Below are positions 1 to 23,946 of a DNA stretch of 64,000 bases, in pieces (positions within the stretch are counted from its first letter, which is position 1; the number at the start of each line of letters is the position of its first letter). The position numbers and the translations under genes are program-made. The notes beneath the pieces are model-generated. The model saw nothing but the letters and a program-made list of their open reading frames with translations, ran no database searches and was not told the origin of the DNA. Origin of the DNA: Brienomyrus brachyistius (Eukaryota; Chordata; Actinopteri; Osteoglossiformes; Mormyridae). The DNA lies in NCBI RefSeq assembly GCF_023856365.1, contig NC_064533.1, forward strand, positions 34,024,118 to 34,088,117. Direction: 5' to 3'.

Positions 1-229
1 TAAAAAGAATGATATAGTTAAATATTAAGAAAAATAAGAAAGTAATAAATTAATACATAAATAAATAAATACATCTACAATGCATGTTACCTCTATGCTT
101 CCCTCTATATTTTTGTGTATAACTTAGCATTTGTTAAGATTTAAATGAATCACTGATTTAATACAGGCAAGCCAATAAATTAAAATATCAAAAAAATAAA
201 TAAATAAAAATAAACTCCAATAACATCAT

Positions 230-235
230 TTTATT
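230..235 (-). terminator. Candidate polyadenylation signal of c1ql2
   Basis: TTTATT on the plus strand reads AATAAA on the minus strand, about 370 nt downstream of the c1ql2 stop codon. The surrounding region is AT-rich and has no other gene signal. Its use is inferred from position only. Confidence 0.4.
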
Positions 236-605
236 TGAACACTTTACGGACAATAATGTAATAACGCAGACAATCTACCTGACTTATCTGTCACATTGAC
301 TACACATGAGGTATTAGGCTATACATTAAAATTATCCATCTCCTTGTTTTTACATTTGTATAATTAGTTCCTATATTTTGCATATGTTGCTTTTTCGTTT
401 TCACACCACATTATACCAAAACAAAAATTACCACAACCAAACATATTGATTTCAAAACTATGTCTTTGCATGTACCAGTGGACAAGAAACGCATGTGATG
501 TGTTACTGTCCCCAAAAAATTCTGTAGACAGATAATAGCCTAGATATAAATCATTTTGTTCACGAGCACATTAACTTGTAAGAGTCTGAGATGTCGGCGA
601 TATCA

Positions 606-1983
<1,378 letters not shown>

Positions 1984-2111
1984 TCAAAATTCCAGTAGAA
2001 AGAAAGTGGATGAACGTAATGTATTGTGTTTTTCTCCCAAAAATGGAATTATTTTCAATGTAAACCCCTTCTGCCTTGTGCTGTTTAAGATGCGCTACAA
2101 ACGCCACATTT

Positions 2112-2112
<1 letters not shown>

Positions 2113-2158
<46 letters not shown>

Positions 2159-2159
2159 G

Positions 2160-2205
<46 letters not shown>
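2113..2205. repeat. (GA)n microsatellite upstream of c1ql2
   Basis: Two long GA blocks separated by a short interruption, about 240 bp upstream of the c1ql2 start codon, in the likely 5'UTR or promoter. On the coding strand it is a CT-rich polypyrimidine tract. The repeat is seen directly; a regulatory role is unknown. Confidence 0.9.
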
Positions 2206-2206
<1 letters not shown>

Positions 2207-3214
2207 GTAAAATAATCTTGACATGACATACTGTAGCAGCGAAAGATGGTGATGCTGAGGCAAAAAAGAAGCGCTAAGGGATCGTATCCAGGTGAAAAGA
2301 TAAAAGACACGCTCACGTAATAAGACCAGAGTAAAAATTGTTGCAAATTAAGTTTGTTTAAATAGACCTAATAATAATTAATCTTTAATTTATAAAGTGA
2401 TGGGATTTGGCTTTTCATGTCACGTCTGCCCAAAACAGGAAGTTTATTTCTTGTTTCTTATTCTAAAGAAATAACTGTTGTGTAAAATTAAATTTCAACC
2501 AATTTTCAGTTAACAAATTGAAAAATATCAGAAGGTAAAACTACATACCTGACCATTATATGTTATATAAATCCAATATATGGCATTAAATTGATCTGGA
2601 TCTAGATTATTGTTTTATTGAATTGTATTTCTGATTTCTCTAATTCTAATCACATATTGCCCCATACTATCTCAGCATGAATTTCTAATTTCATAATTAT
2701 ATATTTATTTTCCAAATGTTTCTTTACATGATTGATGTTACTCATATTCCACGATAAAAAAAAATGGATCTTAGTAATGAAAATCACTTTAAACTATACT
2801 GAGAAAATCATAGCAGGGAGGGATGAGACTATATGACGTAAAATAAGGACTCATTTAAATTTATGATCACATAAATCGGGTCGCAGGCGTCACGTGCCGT
2901 CTCAATGAAGGAACGTATTTTTGCTCTTCTAACTAAAATAATTTGTCATGTGAAGAAGATTTTTTGAAATTATACCTCAGATGTGTGCATTTCTGCCCAA
3001 GGAAGGGGAAATTTAATCAGTAGCAGAAATTAATAACTGAAAATGTCCTGTCTTCAATTATTTTGCAGAAAGTGCTGTGCTAAGGACTGACAAGATGTAG
3101 AAGAGGGTTTTATTTAAAATGAAATCAGACTAAAGCTGATTGACTCAATTAATTTCGAACAGAAAGTTATACTGAAAATAAGACCATAGAAGCACATACA
3201 CCAGCTGAGTATCG

Positions 3215-3518
3215 TGTGCCTGCCTGGCACCCCCATCTCCTCCCTGACATGAGCGTAATGAGCCATGCCTGTTGCTCGCTATGCAGTCATTAGACTTGTA
3301 CCTCCTCAGGCCCAGTTCAGTCATTGTCGTTACCCATGTTGCTGCCTGTGTGATCCCTGCTTCTTTGCTCCAATACCACCTTGTATTTGGTCCATGTCTT
3401 CCTCTGCCGTTAGTTCCCTGTTACACCCTGCATGGTCCTGTTTTGTTTGCCTTAATAAAACCCCCTCATACTGTACCTGCTCCAAGGCTGCACCTGCGTT
3501 GTTCCTCTCTCCATGACA
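3215..3518 (+). mobile_element. Possible solo LTR
   Basis: About 300 bp beginning TGTG and ending TGACA, with a CT-rich body and a late AATAAA (inside CCTTAATAAAACCCC), laid out like the better candidate at 6319-6603. No target-site duplication could be recognised. This is a layout-based call. Confidence 0.35.
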
Positions 3519-3895
3519 CTGACATAGCAAAGGATAACACAGAGGCGGACACAGGGACGGACTATGGGTTGTGTGGGCCCCTAGGCAAAACGTTCACGAG
3601 GCCCCCCCCCCCACCACCACCAGCACCACCTCCAGCACCACCACTACAACCACCACAATTCAAGGGCCCTTGGCAGCCAAACGCCCTCCCTATAGGGTCA
3701 GGGGCCCTTGTAGGCAGAGGATCAAAGAATGTAGGCCCTCTAAAATAGACAAACGAAAATACATTGTTGATAAGCGTTGCAAATTGTTTTGGGCTAGGGG
3801 CCCCACGGGCCCCCTGCACCCCAAGGGCCCCTGCGCAGCGGCCCCGCTGGCCCGGTCCGTAATCCGTCCCTGGGCGGAGATATGAATGACTGAAT

Positions 3896-4345
3896 GGAAT
3901 TGGTGAAATGGCTGGTTCTAGCGATGAAGATGTTGAGCCTTGTCGCAATCGAATACTACAGCCAGACCCAAATCTGAGAAAGTACGGTGAATATCACCTT
4001 CCAGAAATGGGCAAATGTTACCTTATTCATTCAACATTCCATGCAGAAGTAGGTCTTGTCAGCAATCAGCAGATTGTCACCTCAGGACTGTGACATTAAG
4101 GACGAAGTCTCTGTTTTTTTTTGACAGCAGAGTGGCTGAAGCCATCGTGGTTCTGAGTGACTCTGCTGGTGCCGCCGCGAAGGACACTATCTGCCCAGAG
4201 GACATGACTGGGCCAGACACTTTGAAATAATTCCTGATCTGTTTCAGTCGGCAAAAACATCTTTCTATTCTAATAACCTCAGAGCCTTGTGAGAGAGTAT
4301 TCACAAAAATCAGGAGACTTTTTGAGGAGAAACTGTCTTAGCCCA
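3896..4345 (+). pseudogene. Relict hAT-type transposase C-terminus
   Basis: The segment near 4275-4340 translates to SEPCERVFTKIRRLFEEKLS followed by a stop. This resembles the C-terminal dimerisation motif of hAT transposases (P-S-E-R-V-F-S...). Upstream frames hold only short open pieces with stops and frameshifts, and no BED finger or intact catalytic core is visible. It is probably a dead transposon or a fragment of a domesticated-type hAT gene. Confidence 0.5.
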
Positions 4346-4469
4346 AGCAGTTGAACAGATCATATTTCTTAAACTTGATAATTCTTCAAACTCACATGCA
4401 TATTCCCTACAAATCATAACTGATAATGAAAAAATGAAAACCTTTCAATAAACAAACATAACTGTCGAC

Positions 4470-5020
4470 ACCTCATCCTAACAACACTCTATCAATGACT
4501 CTCAACACCACTACTTTAGTCAATATGGCACAATGGGATCCCCGTTTCTTGAGGAAGGAGTGCAAGACTTCCACCCCCATCCTCACCACATTCTGCAGGG
4601 GCACTGTAGAGAGTGCTCTGAGCAGCTGCATTACTGTCTGCCTTGGGTATGGAAAGTCCAGGAACACAAGTCCCTGCAGTCGATAGTGCATGGAACAGGA
4701 CAAAAATCACTGGGAATTCCCTCCCCTGCATCCAGGACACATTCTTCAATCACTGCACCCATAAAGCCTCCAGCAGTGTGGAGAACCAGCCCCACCCCCA
4801 CACTCACACCCTTCCCATGGACTATCTATCCTGCTCCCCTCTGGCAGAAGGTACACGACCATCCAAAGCATTTCTGCCAGGTTCAGCAGCAGCTTCTTCC
4901 CCAAGGTAGTGATACCAAATACAGTGCTGCCCATCTCATCCCCTATCCATTGCTGAAATACTCCCCCCAACTGGCATTGGTCACATTAACTTATAAAGCC
5001 TTATGTTTCTCATCAATAAA
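4470..5020 (+). mobile_element. Decayed non-LTR retrotransposon fragment (end of RT ORF)
   Basis: Translations in shifting frames give pieces such as FCRGTVESALSSCITVCLGYG and HPSHGL-type text followed by LLPSG/YR-like residues, as in the last part of fish LINE reverse-transcriptase ORFs. Several frameshifts and stops are present. A related fragment lies at 36720-37025. Clade not assigned. Confidence 0.55.
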
Positions 5021-5737
5021 GCCTGCCTGAATATACAGTATATTCAATTTCTAAGCAAAGAATTACATAAGACCCAACAGAATGTCATGTTATGAAATCA
5101 ATGTTTGAATATTTAGTTAAAAACACTACAGTCATTCTGTTTCTCCAAAACAGTGTTCCAGTGGTGTCACGCTGAATCTTTTAGGCAGATCGTCTTGAAA
5201 AATTGTGCTTTATTAAGCAGCATTCGGCCACCAGGTGTCACTGTGATGTGACGTTTCATGGCTTGGAAAGAATTATTTTTCTGATCTCCTAAAAGCCCCT
5301 TTGTTTGCTTACTTCTCTCCAGGCAGACAAGGGCATTCAGGCATAGTTTTACAGTTTTACAGTCTTTTCTAAAATTAGGATTCCAATGAACATTACAGAA
5401 AAACAACATATATAATACCTCAGTGTCTTGCTCTAGGAAACACTGCTGCACAGGAATGATTGAATCTGTTTTTTTTCTGAAGCAACTATATTCCTCTGAA
5501 TGTGAACACTAAAGTTCTCACAATAGATCTCTTTGGGTGACATTCTAATGAAGTGTCAGATAGGGCTTCCAAGCACATGTGCAGAAAGCAACAAAAATTT
5601 GAGACAAATCTCATTTGTTAATTTCTTGTGTTCTTATGCATATAGGCAGTCACAAAGAACTGCCAGGTATGATTTTGACATAGATTAAGCATTTTAAAAA
5701 TGTAAGGCAACAAACTATGGAGAATTTCAGAGGTAAG

Positions 5738-5988
5738 TACAGACGCTCCTCTACTTGCGAACGAGATACGTTCGTAACTTGAAATGTTCGTAAGTCATTA
5801 TTCAACATCATTTTAAAGGTATATGCAAGTACAAAGAACTACTAGGCGGAATTGGTGAGCAGAAAAAAATAATGATGTTGCGGAAAGAAAACGGCAGCCC
5901 AATGTACACAATTTGGACTTACAGTCGTCTTCGATTGTATGTCTGAAAGTTCGTAAGTTGAAAGTTCATAAGTAGAGGAGCGTCTGTA
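5738..5988. mobile_element. MITE with TACAGACGCTCC terminal inverted repeats (copy 1)
   Basis: A 251-bp unit beginning TACAGACGCTCCTCTACTTG and ending with its near-perfect reverse complement GGAGCGTCTGTA. It has no coding capacity. The interior shares long stretches with the inverted copy at 9273-9540 (GTAAGTCATTATTCAACATC and others). The TA-ended termini suggest a TA target site, as in Tc1/mariner; the superfamily is inferred. Confidence 0.75.
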
Positions 5989-6318
5989 TATGGTTCACAG
6001 TGGTCTTCAAATCCAAATGCATCCCCACAGAAGCAACAACAAACATAGGTCCAAAATAGCCTGAATCTGTCACCAATCAAGTTCAAGATTAAAAAAATAT
6101 AAAAATTATAAAAAAAAGTGCCATGTACTCTGCAAACTCCAATAATGCCCAATGAGCAGGTGATTGTCTGCAGATGTGTTCATGGGGTCACATCCTAAAA
6201 TGGACGTTTCCAGAAGACTAATACTCTTGGTTACTCCCTGGTGCCTTCTGGCTCCCTCAACAGTGCCCTGACAAAGATATGACAGAAAGTAATTTAGCCA
6301 GGTTTGCAGTCTTGTCGT

Positions 6319-6603
6319 TGTGATACCCGGTTCATACGCTCCTCGTGTGTGCCACGCCCCTGATTACCCACGTGTGATTCCCTGATCGTCTCCATCTGTG
6401 TTCACTTATTTTGATTGGTCTTGTCTTATTTAAGTCCTGGTCTTACCTGTTTGCCTTGTCCGTCATTGTGGATTCGTTGTCGATCCCTGTCCGATGCTCC
6501 CTAACCCTCGTTTCCTTAATAAAACCCCGTTATTCCCCGTACCTGGCTTCCCTTGCCTGTTTTCTGGCACGATCGCCGCCACCTGTATTCCCTGATCGTG
6601 ACA
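6319..6603 (+). mobile_element. Probable solo LTR of an LTR retrotransposon
   Basis: A 285-bp unit starting TGTGATACCC and ending CGTGACA, with a TATTTAAG promoter-like string in the middle and AATAAA about 75 bp before the end, the usual LTR order. Flanking 5-mers GTCGT and GTCAT match at four of five positions, consistent with a decayed 5-bp target-site duplication. No internal retroelement genes adjoin it. The sequence resembles fish Ty3/gypsy LTRs, which is a judgement from memory. Confidence 0.5.
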
Positions 6604-7106
6604 GTCATAACCTGGCCTGATTATTTTTCTGAGATCCAGGCATGCTCCAAAAGGTAATCGAGCTACAACCCATTCTGTTTTAAATTAGGCATGATTCCCT
6701 TTGCAAGTTTTCTGTGAAGGAATAGGTAGTGATTTACAGGAGCCCGTGGGTTCAGTAGATTGTATGAGGTCACCTACATGGAAACAGTACATGGGGGGAA
6801 CGGGTGAGCAGATTTCAGTGGCCTGTTGCTAGACTAATATTAATCAGCAAGGACAGAGCTGTGAGCTGATGGTAACCTTTTTGATAGATGTAATATTTCT
6901 CTACAGTTACTAAAGACCTCTCTGTGCTTCAATATTCATATTTACCTTTGCTGAAATCAATGATGAAAAGAAAGCTGAAAACGTTTCCATTGTCACTGTG
7001 CAAATTTTTTATATAAATACATCAAGTGTAACCGCATCTTATGTAATGGAAAATGTTAGTAATAGCGCAAATGAGTCATTAATAGAATGTACATATAAAC
7101 ATAAAA

Positions 7107-7470
7107 AATAACAACAACAACAACAACAAATTAATTTTTGTATAGCACATTATCACAACATTACATCGTCTCAAAGCGCTTTACAGCATCCGCACCCAAA
7201 GCCCCCAGTGAGTAACTCAAAGGCAAGGAAAAACTCCCAAGAAGGAAGAAACCTTGGGAGGGATCAGACTCAAAGGGGGAGCCCATCCTCCAGGGGCCAG
7301 CAGGGATAGTCAAATAGGAGAGATGGTTAAGTGCCAGAGATGGTTAAGTGCAAAGTCACACTGTCCCAAGCATAAGATCTGAGAAATAACTGTAGAGCAG
7401 GGAGGATGACAAGCCAGTGCCGAGTCTTCTTCCAATCGCCAGGCAACTAGAGGTAAGGTCATACATGGAA
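7107..7470 (-). mobile_element. 5'-truncated L2-type LINE copy, 3'UTR only
   Basis: Starts with a (CAA)n run and continues with text nearly identical to 24044-24330 (TATAGCACATTATCACAAC, CAAAGCGCTTTACAG, GCCCCCAGTGAGTAA, GGAAAAACTCCC). It is the 3' end of the same family as the large LINE at 24044-28196, in the same orientation. The TTG-type terminal microsatellite is typical of L2-clade elements. Confidence 0.8.
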
Positions 7471-9272
7471 GATGACACAGGCAGAACGGCCTTATGTTAA
7501 GAATAACATAAGATTCTGCAAACACATAGCAGTGGAATGTGCAACGAATTAATGTGTATGTTCAGAGTTACATATCACGAGTGAAAATTATGATGAGAAG
7601 ATTCAAGAAAAAACACATTTATTGGTTTTTTCATTTCCAGTTGATCCATCCAGGAATTCTAGCAATTGCAGAGACTGGAAGTGTTGACATATCAAGAATA
7701 TAAATAATATAAAGGTGCAGCACACTTTCTAGTTTTCATGGTGTTATCAGTTGTGTGGAATTACAGAGAGAATGATTTGAGTAAAAGACAATCCTTGAGC
7801 TGAAATATTGGATCTGGCAGATCAATGTAGCTCAAAATGTCCAACTTATGTAACACAACTAATGGTTGTGCAAAAGGATAATGGTGACTGACACCTCTTT
7901 TATGGAAAGGTTACTTCTGGTGCCACCATGGCTTGTCACGATGATAACAACAAATGAAGAGAAAAAGTCTTTGCTATATCCATCTGGTATTAACTCGACA
8001 TGGTACCTTATGCAAAGGTTCAGATTTGTGATGATTTATAGAGCGAGAGAACACCAGATGTATTTATCTGACAAAGATAATGGCTACTTTGCAGCCCTTA
8101 AGACTGCCTCAAACAAGGAGTAATTAATAAGAGTTTAAATTTAATTAAACACCTTCCAAACTATGAAGATTTATTCGTTCATTTTTTGTAAAACTTTCCC
8201 CAACCAGGATTGCAAATAGATTAGGGGACAAGAGGACGGAACAGGAACAGGTTTTATAAAACAATGGAGAGGAAGACAATACAAGCATTTTGGCTGTTGT
8301 ACAGGTGGAATAAAAAAGGAAACAAAGTGGTCATTAGGTCCAGGGAAGGGTATGGGATCTGCACGTGTGTCTTAGAGCTAAACAAAACAAAATTACACTT
8401 TTAATTATTATTAAATAGAATGGTTGTCTGAATAGGCTAGATCATAGATATAATAGGTCAAGCACAATCTGATTCTTTACAACAATTGTTTGATCTAAGG
8501 AAACAACTTTATCATGAAAGAATAACAAATATTATGACTCATCATACGTCCATATACGATTATGCTTGTTATTATATAATGTTTGTTATTAATGTATAAT
8601 AAAGATGTTAAGGTATGTTAGGATGTTACGATATACTTAAATGAATGTTCTATGAATGCATTATGAATGCATTGTAAAGGTATACTGGATGTTCTACGAA
8701 TGCATTCTAAAGGCATTATGTAGGTACAATTAATGTAACTATTGTAACAATGCAAATATAACAAAAAAGATATAGCCGGATTTACAGCCAGCTTTATTAT
8801 ATTCCTAGAAGTACATACAATATTATACACAAAAGACATGTTTTATTTCCATCTTAAAATGCACATACAAACATACATATGCATTCAAATACTCACATAA
8901 TGCACAGCTCAGATCTGCAGAATATATTAAAGTGAAAGCACACAGTGAAAACACTCAATAATTGGTTTTTATTACCTTTCCCCAATCCCAGTGTTAAATT
9001 AGAAAAAAAAAATCCTTGCCCAGCGGATGGAACAATGAACTTCAATGAATTGAAGGTATTGACAAGGTTGTCACTCTAACACAGGCCCCTTGGCAGATGT
9101 TTTTCCCACTAACTGGCAACAGCAGCTGTTGACTATGTTTATAGACATATATGTATTTAATGATAAATTGAATTTTAAGGGGAAAAATTATATATTTTAC
9201 TCATGACACTGTCTAGGATATGCAACTGGAAGGTGGATGGATGGTATAATAATATATATTAAAATATATAGG
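7471..9272. other. Intergenic stretch without a supported gene
   Basis: AT-rich sequence. The 85-codon frame at 7866-8123 has no recognised domain or splice context. The region 8500-8760 contains repeated short strings around ATGAATGCATT and GGCATTATG, suggesting an old degenerate repeat. Nothing else could be supported. Confidence 0.4.
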
Positions 9273-9540
9273 TACAGACGCTCCTTTACTTACAAACGGT
9301 CAACTTACGAACTTTCAGACATACGAACGAAGAGGACTGTAAGTCCAAATTGTGTTCCTTGGGCTCCCGTTTCCTGTCCGCAACATAATTTCCCACCTAG
9401 TACGACTTCTGGCCACTACTCCCACAGCGCAGCAGCATAGCGTGCGAACTCTCAGCATTGTAGTTCTTTGTACTTGCGTTTGCCCTTAAAATGATGTTGA
9501 ATAACGACTTACGAACATTTCAAGTTACGAATGGCCGTAC
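9273..9540. mobile_element. MITE with TACAGACGCTCC terminal inverted repeats (copy 2, inverted)
   Basis: The left end TACAGACGCTCCTTTACTTAC matches the copy at 5738-5988. The interior is in the reverse orientation relative to that copy (ATGATGTTGAATAACGACTT near the right end). The right terminus is degraded. Confidence 0.65.
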
Positions 9541-12500
9541 AGAATGTAACTCATTCATAAATACAGTAGAGAAGCACCCGTATTTTATCTATTGCTATGA
9601 ATGGAAGTTTGAACCTGAATGTAAAATTTCCTATTTATCAGAAATAGTATGTCTAAAGGGGTGGAATTAGAAAAACAGCAATTTGACAATAATTTTCTAG
9701 CTTTAAAAACATAAGCTTCAGGTTCACTTGTCTGAGCTGCAACCACTACCACACCATTTTCTTTCATTTCATTACTATTGTTGGTGATCAAAAAGCGGTA
9801 CTCAGTGACCTGCACCAATCCTAATCCCCCCCCCCCCACACACACACACACACACAAGGTTTATACTGATCTCATATTTAGGTAAATCACCTTTTTCTGT
9901 TTGCCCATCAATAAAAGAAAGGAAAAAAGTGAAAGCAGTACCAGTGCAGCTGCTTGCCTGGAGGATTTAACCTTCCACAAGCAGCAAAGGCAGAATGATG
10001 AGAAGGAGCTGACAGCCTGTGACCTTCGGTTTTACTGCTTCTTTTGTTTTTCATTTATACTTTATAGTTGGAACATTACGTGCCTTGTTTCCACAGACTG
10101 ACAGAACATACCAACAGAGAAAAGTACGCCTTTCAAAAATAAAAATGGAGAGTGATTGTTGAAGACAAAACAACTGCTTGTCGAGAATGCTTCACAATGC
10201 AAACAGGAAAGCTGTACATTTTGGTGCCAGATTTCAGACAAAACATAAAAAAAACTTTACATGAAAATGACTAGCCAGTTGGGTTTTTTTTCTAAGAACT
10301 TCACAAATTTTGTTGTAGCGGGTGGATTAGCTGAAGGCATTTCAAGAAATTTCGACACATACTGGTATTTGCCCAGGTTCTGAAAACCTATGAGCGTCCA
10401 TTTGATTCCACAGTAATGCAGTATAATACCAAGAATAGCTATATTTCCTTAATTTGCATAATAATTAATTGAAAGTAAAGTATCAGAGTGCCTGTCACAG
10501 AAATGGGCGGCATAATGAGCAGTGAGTACTGCTGCTGCCTTACATCTCCACGGCTTTTGTCCACAGCGGCATACAAGCGAGGCACTTGGCATGATATAAG
10601 CTTACAACTACCAAGGAGCCAACTGGTTCTTGGTAAATTGTTACAAATTTAGCGTGATCGTCTGTTAACAAAAGGAGCACTTGGGAAAATTTGGCTACAT
10701 CCCCCTAAAGTAATGGGCCTGGGGCTGGATGCCCCCCCCCCATGCATCAGAGGAAGAGCTATACAACTCCATTCAAACACATCACAAACATAAGAGAAAT
10801 ATTTAATAGAAAAGACAAAGTGCATTACTAAGAGTCACACAATTTTTCTCTAGGTACTATGGCAGTTCAAATCCTTTATCTAACATATCAAATAAATGTA
10901 TAATAACTACAAACCGGGGGAATCTGGGAGCCAGGGGCAGGAGTGAGGGAAGAAATCATAGGCTCCCAGACAAGAGCTGAGCCTGGGGCACAAACCCCCC
11001 AGACTGATTTTCCAGGGGTACATTCACATAAACAGCTTCTTTGTGTTTGTTTTGACCCAGTTCCTGTTAAACATGGAAATTAAATCTTATTATAACGTTC
11101 TGTTCAGTGTGGAAACCAGAGTGCATCTCACACAAGCCAACCCTGAAAATAAATGTGGGATGAAGCTGCAGGGTTACACAGTTATGAGGTACAGAAATCA
11201 TTTACCAACTGAAGCACCTGCAACAAATTCTAATAGGAGGGAAAGTTAGTTAGAGGTCCTAAAATATCATTAACTTAATTGGGTTATTCTGGGTTGGCAC
11301 AGCACCCCTGCTGTGCACTAACCTTTGTGCTCCATACCTTTGCATTTTATCTAAATGCTGTCTATTAACTGTTTGACATTAGGATTTTTATAAAAACCTA
11401 GGAATCAATTAATGAAACCACAGAGGATAACTGACATTCACAATAATTTATAATGGCCTTTGATTAATTGAACTAGAACATGTTACATGTTATTAGATTT
11501 CGCGTTTTACCGACAATTTTCATTTCATTTGTCTGTGTTTGATTTGTCCCGCGTTTTCCGGATCACAAAAATCATACGAACACATGTCTATTTTTTACCA
11601 TTAAAACCGTGGACATTGCAACACGACGGCACGTGCAAACAGACACAGACACACATCTGCAACGATATAAACAGTGGTAAAATTCCACGCAGTAAAAGCA
11701 TTTTTTGTAGTGGCTGTCATGGTGAAGAGTGATTTCTTGAGAGAGGTGTTGTGTGCACGTGTACTGTACTGTACTTGCTGAAAAGTTTTTGTTCGTTTTA
11801 ACATTTGTTTAGTGTAATCCTCGTAATAATCCCCGTTGATTCAAAATGTATCGATAATATGATTACATATCCCCCCCCGTAACAGTAACAAAATAGATTA
11901 GTGTTCCCCCCCGTAACAGTAACAAAATAGATTAGTGTTGTTTTATTGTATTGCGAATACGTAACCTAGTCTCATGCATTCAGTCACTCCCCAAGCCTGG
12001 TGATAAACCCATTCGGGACGTGAGTGATACAAGCTGTAGAAATAGGGACATGACATATTTGTGGCATGTAATGCACAAGAGACACGCGTGTGGCCTGTTT
12101 TTGTAACATGCTGTTGCAGAATCTTTCATTATTCTCCTTACTGTAATTTATAAGGGTACAAGTAAATCGAAGGTTTACCTTCCGGTGCACCCGGGAGTAA
12201 TTTCAAAATTAAAGCCCTTTTAAAGTATTAGAAATCGTTGGTCCGAATTTATAATCATGCGCTCTCACGAATCATAATCAATTAATACGACAAAACAATA
12301 ACATAAAAATGTGTTTCGAAACTGGTCGGAAATGATAACCGTTTCGATGCTTTTATGCGTGGTTTTTGTATTATTTTTACGAACTTAAGGTATACATGTG
12401 TTTATGGAGAATTTAGCACACGGTTGTAACATATACAGTTCGGATTCAATTGTTATTTACAGTAGAGATATTGCATTCTTACAGTTGTATGAACAATGCC

Positions 12501-13052
12501 AATTGTATGAACTTTCCTGAAATAAAGACTTTTATGTAACCTATTTTTGAAAGCATTTAAACAGGAAGTGGGTGGTTCTCCTAGCCTTACTTCTTATCTG
12601 CCTCTTCAGATACTGTTCTCTGCCTCCCGCCGTACGTTAAATGTTCTTCGAGTTTTCAGTTTTAACCTCCCTGTGCACAGTTACCAGCGTTGAGTTGTTG
12701 GACGTTTTCTCTCACTTTTTTTTTGGAAAATTTTTTCCAAGGTAACACGTTTGGCTATTTGGTATTTTCTTCAAGGGCATTCATTTGACAAGATCTTTAG
12801 CAAAACACTGAAATAAAAAAACAGCTATAGTTCTTGACTACAAGTTAATTATCTATTAATATTGTTAGTTACTTTGCACATTTTAAAGTAATGTACAGCA
12901 GTATCATTGTATGAAAGTTTTTTTGTATGTTATTTTTATCATCTTCAAAATATTTTAGTTTTATGGAGCTCAGTTAAAATTCCTGAATAGGATCTAATCA
13001 AAAAGCTCAGTGGTGTTCTGTAATGTTATTTATCCCTTCTTACTCTGTCAGG
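9541..13052. other. Intergenic stretch upstream of steap3
   Basis: No coding feature supported. It contains a C8 plus CA run (9829-9857), a short tandem duplication at about 11871-11940 (a unit of about 37 bp ending AACAAAATAGATTAGTGTT, twice) and AT-rich sequence. The steap3 promoter and any 5' non-coding exon should lie here. A cytosine-rich 5' exon around 12590-12720 is conceivable but cannot be shown. Confidence 0.4.
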
Positions 13053-19967
<6,915 letters not shown>

Positions 19968-20342
19968 CAGTTGCCTTTTCAAATTAATCCAGGATGTAGA
20001 GTCACCAGCATTTGTACATACAAGTTTTTGGAAATTTAAAGTTCTCCTTCTTTATGCTCAAAATGGAAGTGCCTTTGTCAGACACCTATTCTGCTGTCTG
20101 TTCTGCTGCCAAGGTTATTGTCTTTGAAACAACAACCAAAATTATGAAAAGCTGTTGTGATGTAGTTAGATGGTATTACTTCCTTCTAAAAGCAGCACTC
20201 TACAACTTTACATGAATCGCCAATCGAATATTAGAGATGAAATGTAATTTCATCAATTTTGTTACATTGAATGTTGATTTTCATGCATTAAATGACTTGT
20301 GGTTTACTGAATTGTAACACACCTCTGCAGTGCTTCTACTTA

Positions 20343-20348
20343 AATAAA
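20343..20348 (+). terminator. Candidate polyadenylation signal of steap3
   Basis: AATAAA about 375 nt after the steap3 stop codon. C2orf76 ends its coding part at 20555 on the opposite strand, so the two 3'UTRs are close and may overlap. Confidence 0.5.
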
Positions 20349-20554
20349 AAAACGACCTCCTCCTTTGTTTCACGATCCAAATCCACACCGTCTTTAAAGG
20401 CAATAATAAACCAGTAGTCAAAGAGATGATTAAATATTTTTACTGTACATGAAAGAGGTCTCTGGAAAAAAATATATGTTCAAAAATAATCTCCGAATGC
20501 ACCAGTGTCTTCATCTTTCATGACTTCAGACATGGTTTTCATGAGTGCGGTCTC

Positions 20555-23712
<3,158 letters not shown>

Positions 23713-23946
23713 CCGTCAGAAAAAAAAGTACCAGTCTATACCTTTGAGGGTACAATTACTTGTCACTCAGGCTGTAACATCAAGGCTCTGCCAATTATAC
23801 CCTAGCTGTACGTAAATGTACCTTTTAGTCTAATTTAAGGTACAGAAATAGACTGAGGAAGAATTTTGTACCATTGGAGGTACATTAATGTTATTTGTAC
23901 CTTGGGGAACAATACTGTACTAGGCTATATCCTTTTTTCTGACAGC
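23713..23946. mobile_element. MITE with GTCAGAAAAAA terminal inverted repeats
   Basis: A unit of about 230 bp starting CCGTCAGAAAAAAAAGTACC and ending with the reverse complement of CGCTGTCAGAAAAAAGG. The interior has many GTACC/GGTAC motifs and no coding frame. DNA-transposon derived; superfamily not assigned. Confidence 0.7.

Noticed and set aside
3562..3948. Pro/Gly-rich open frames on both strands
   Set aside because: They arise from C/G homopolymer-like sequence in an old repeat, with no codon or splice support.
7866..8123. 85-codon open frame
   Set aside because: No recognisable domain, no splice borders and no neighbouring exon. Most likely chance or old repeat.
13023..13052. Upstream in-frame ATG for steap3
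   Set aside because: It lies in the pyrimidine tract before an AG acceptor at 13051. The ATG at 13053 gives the family-like N-terminus.
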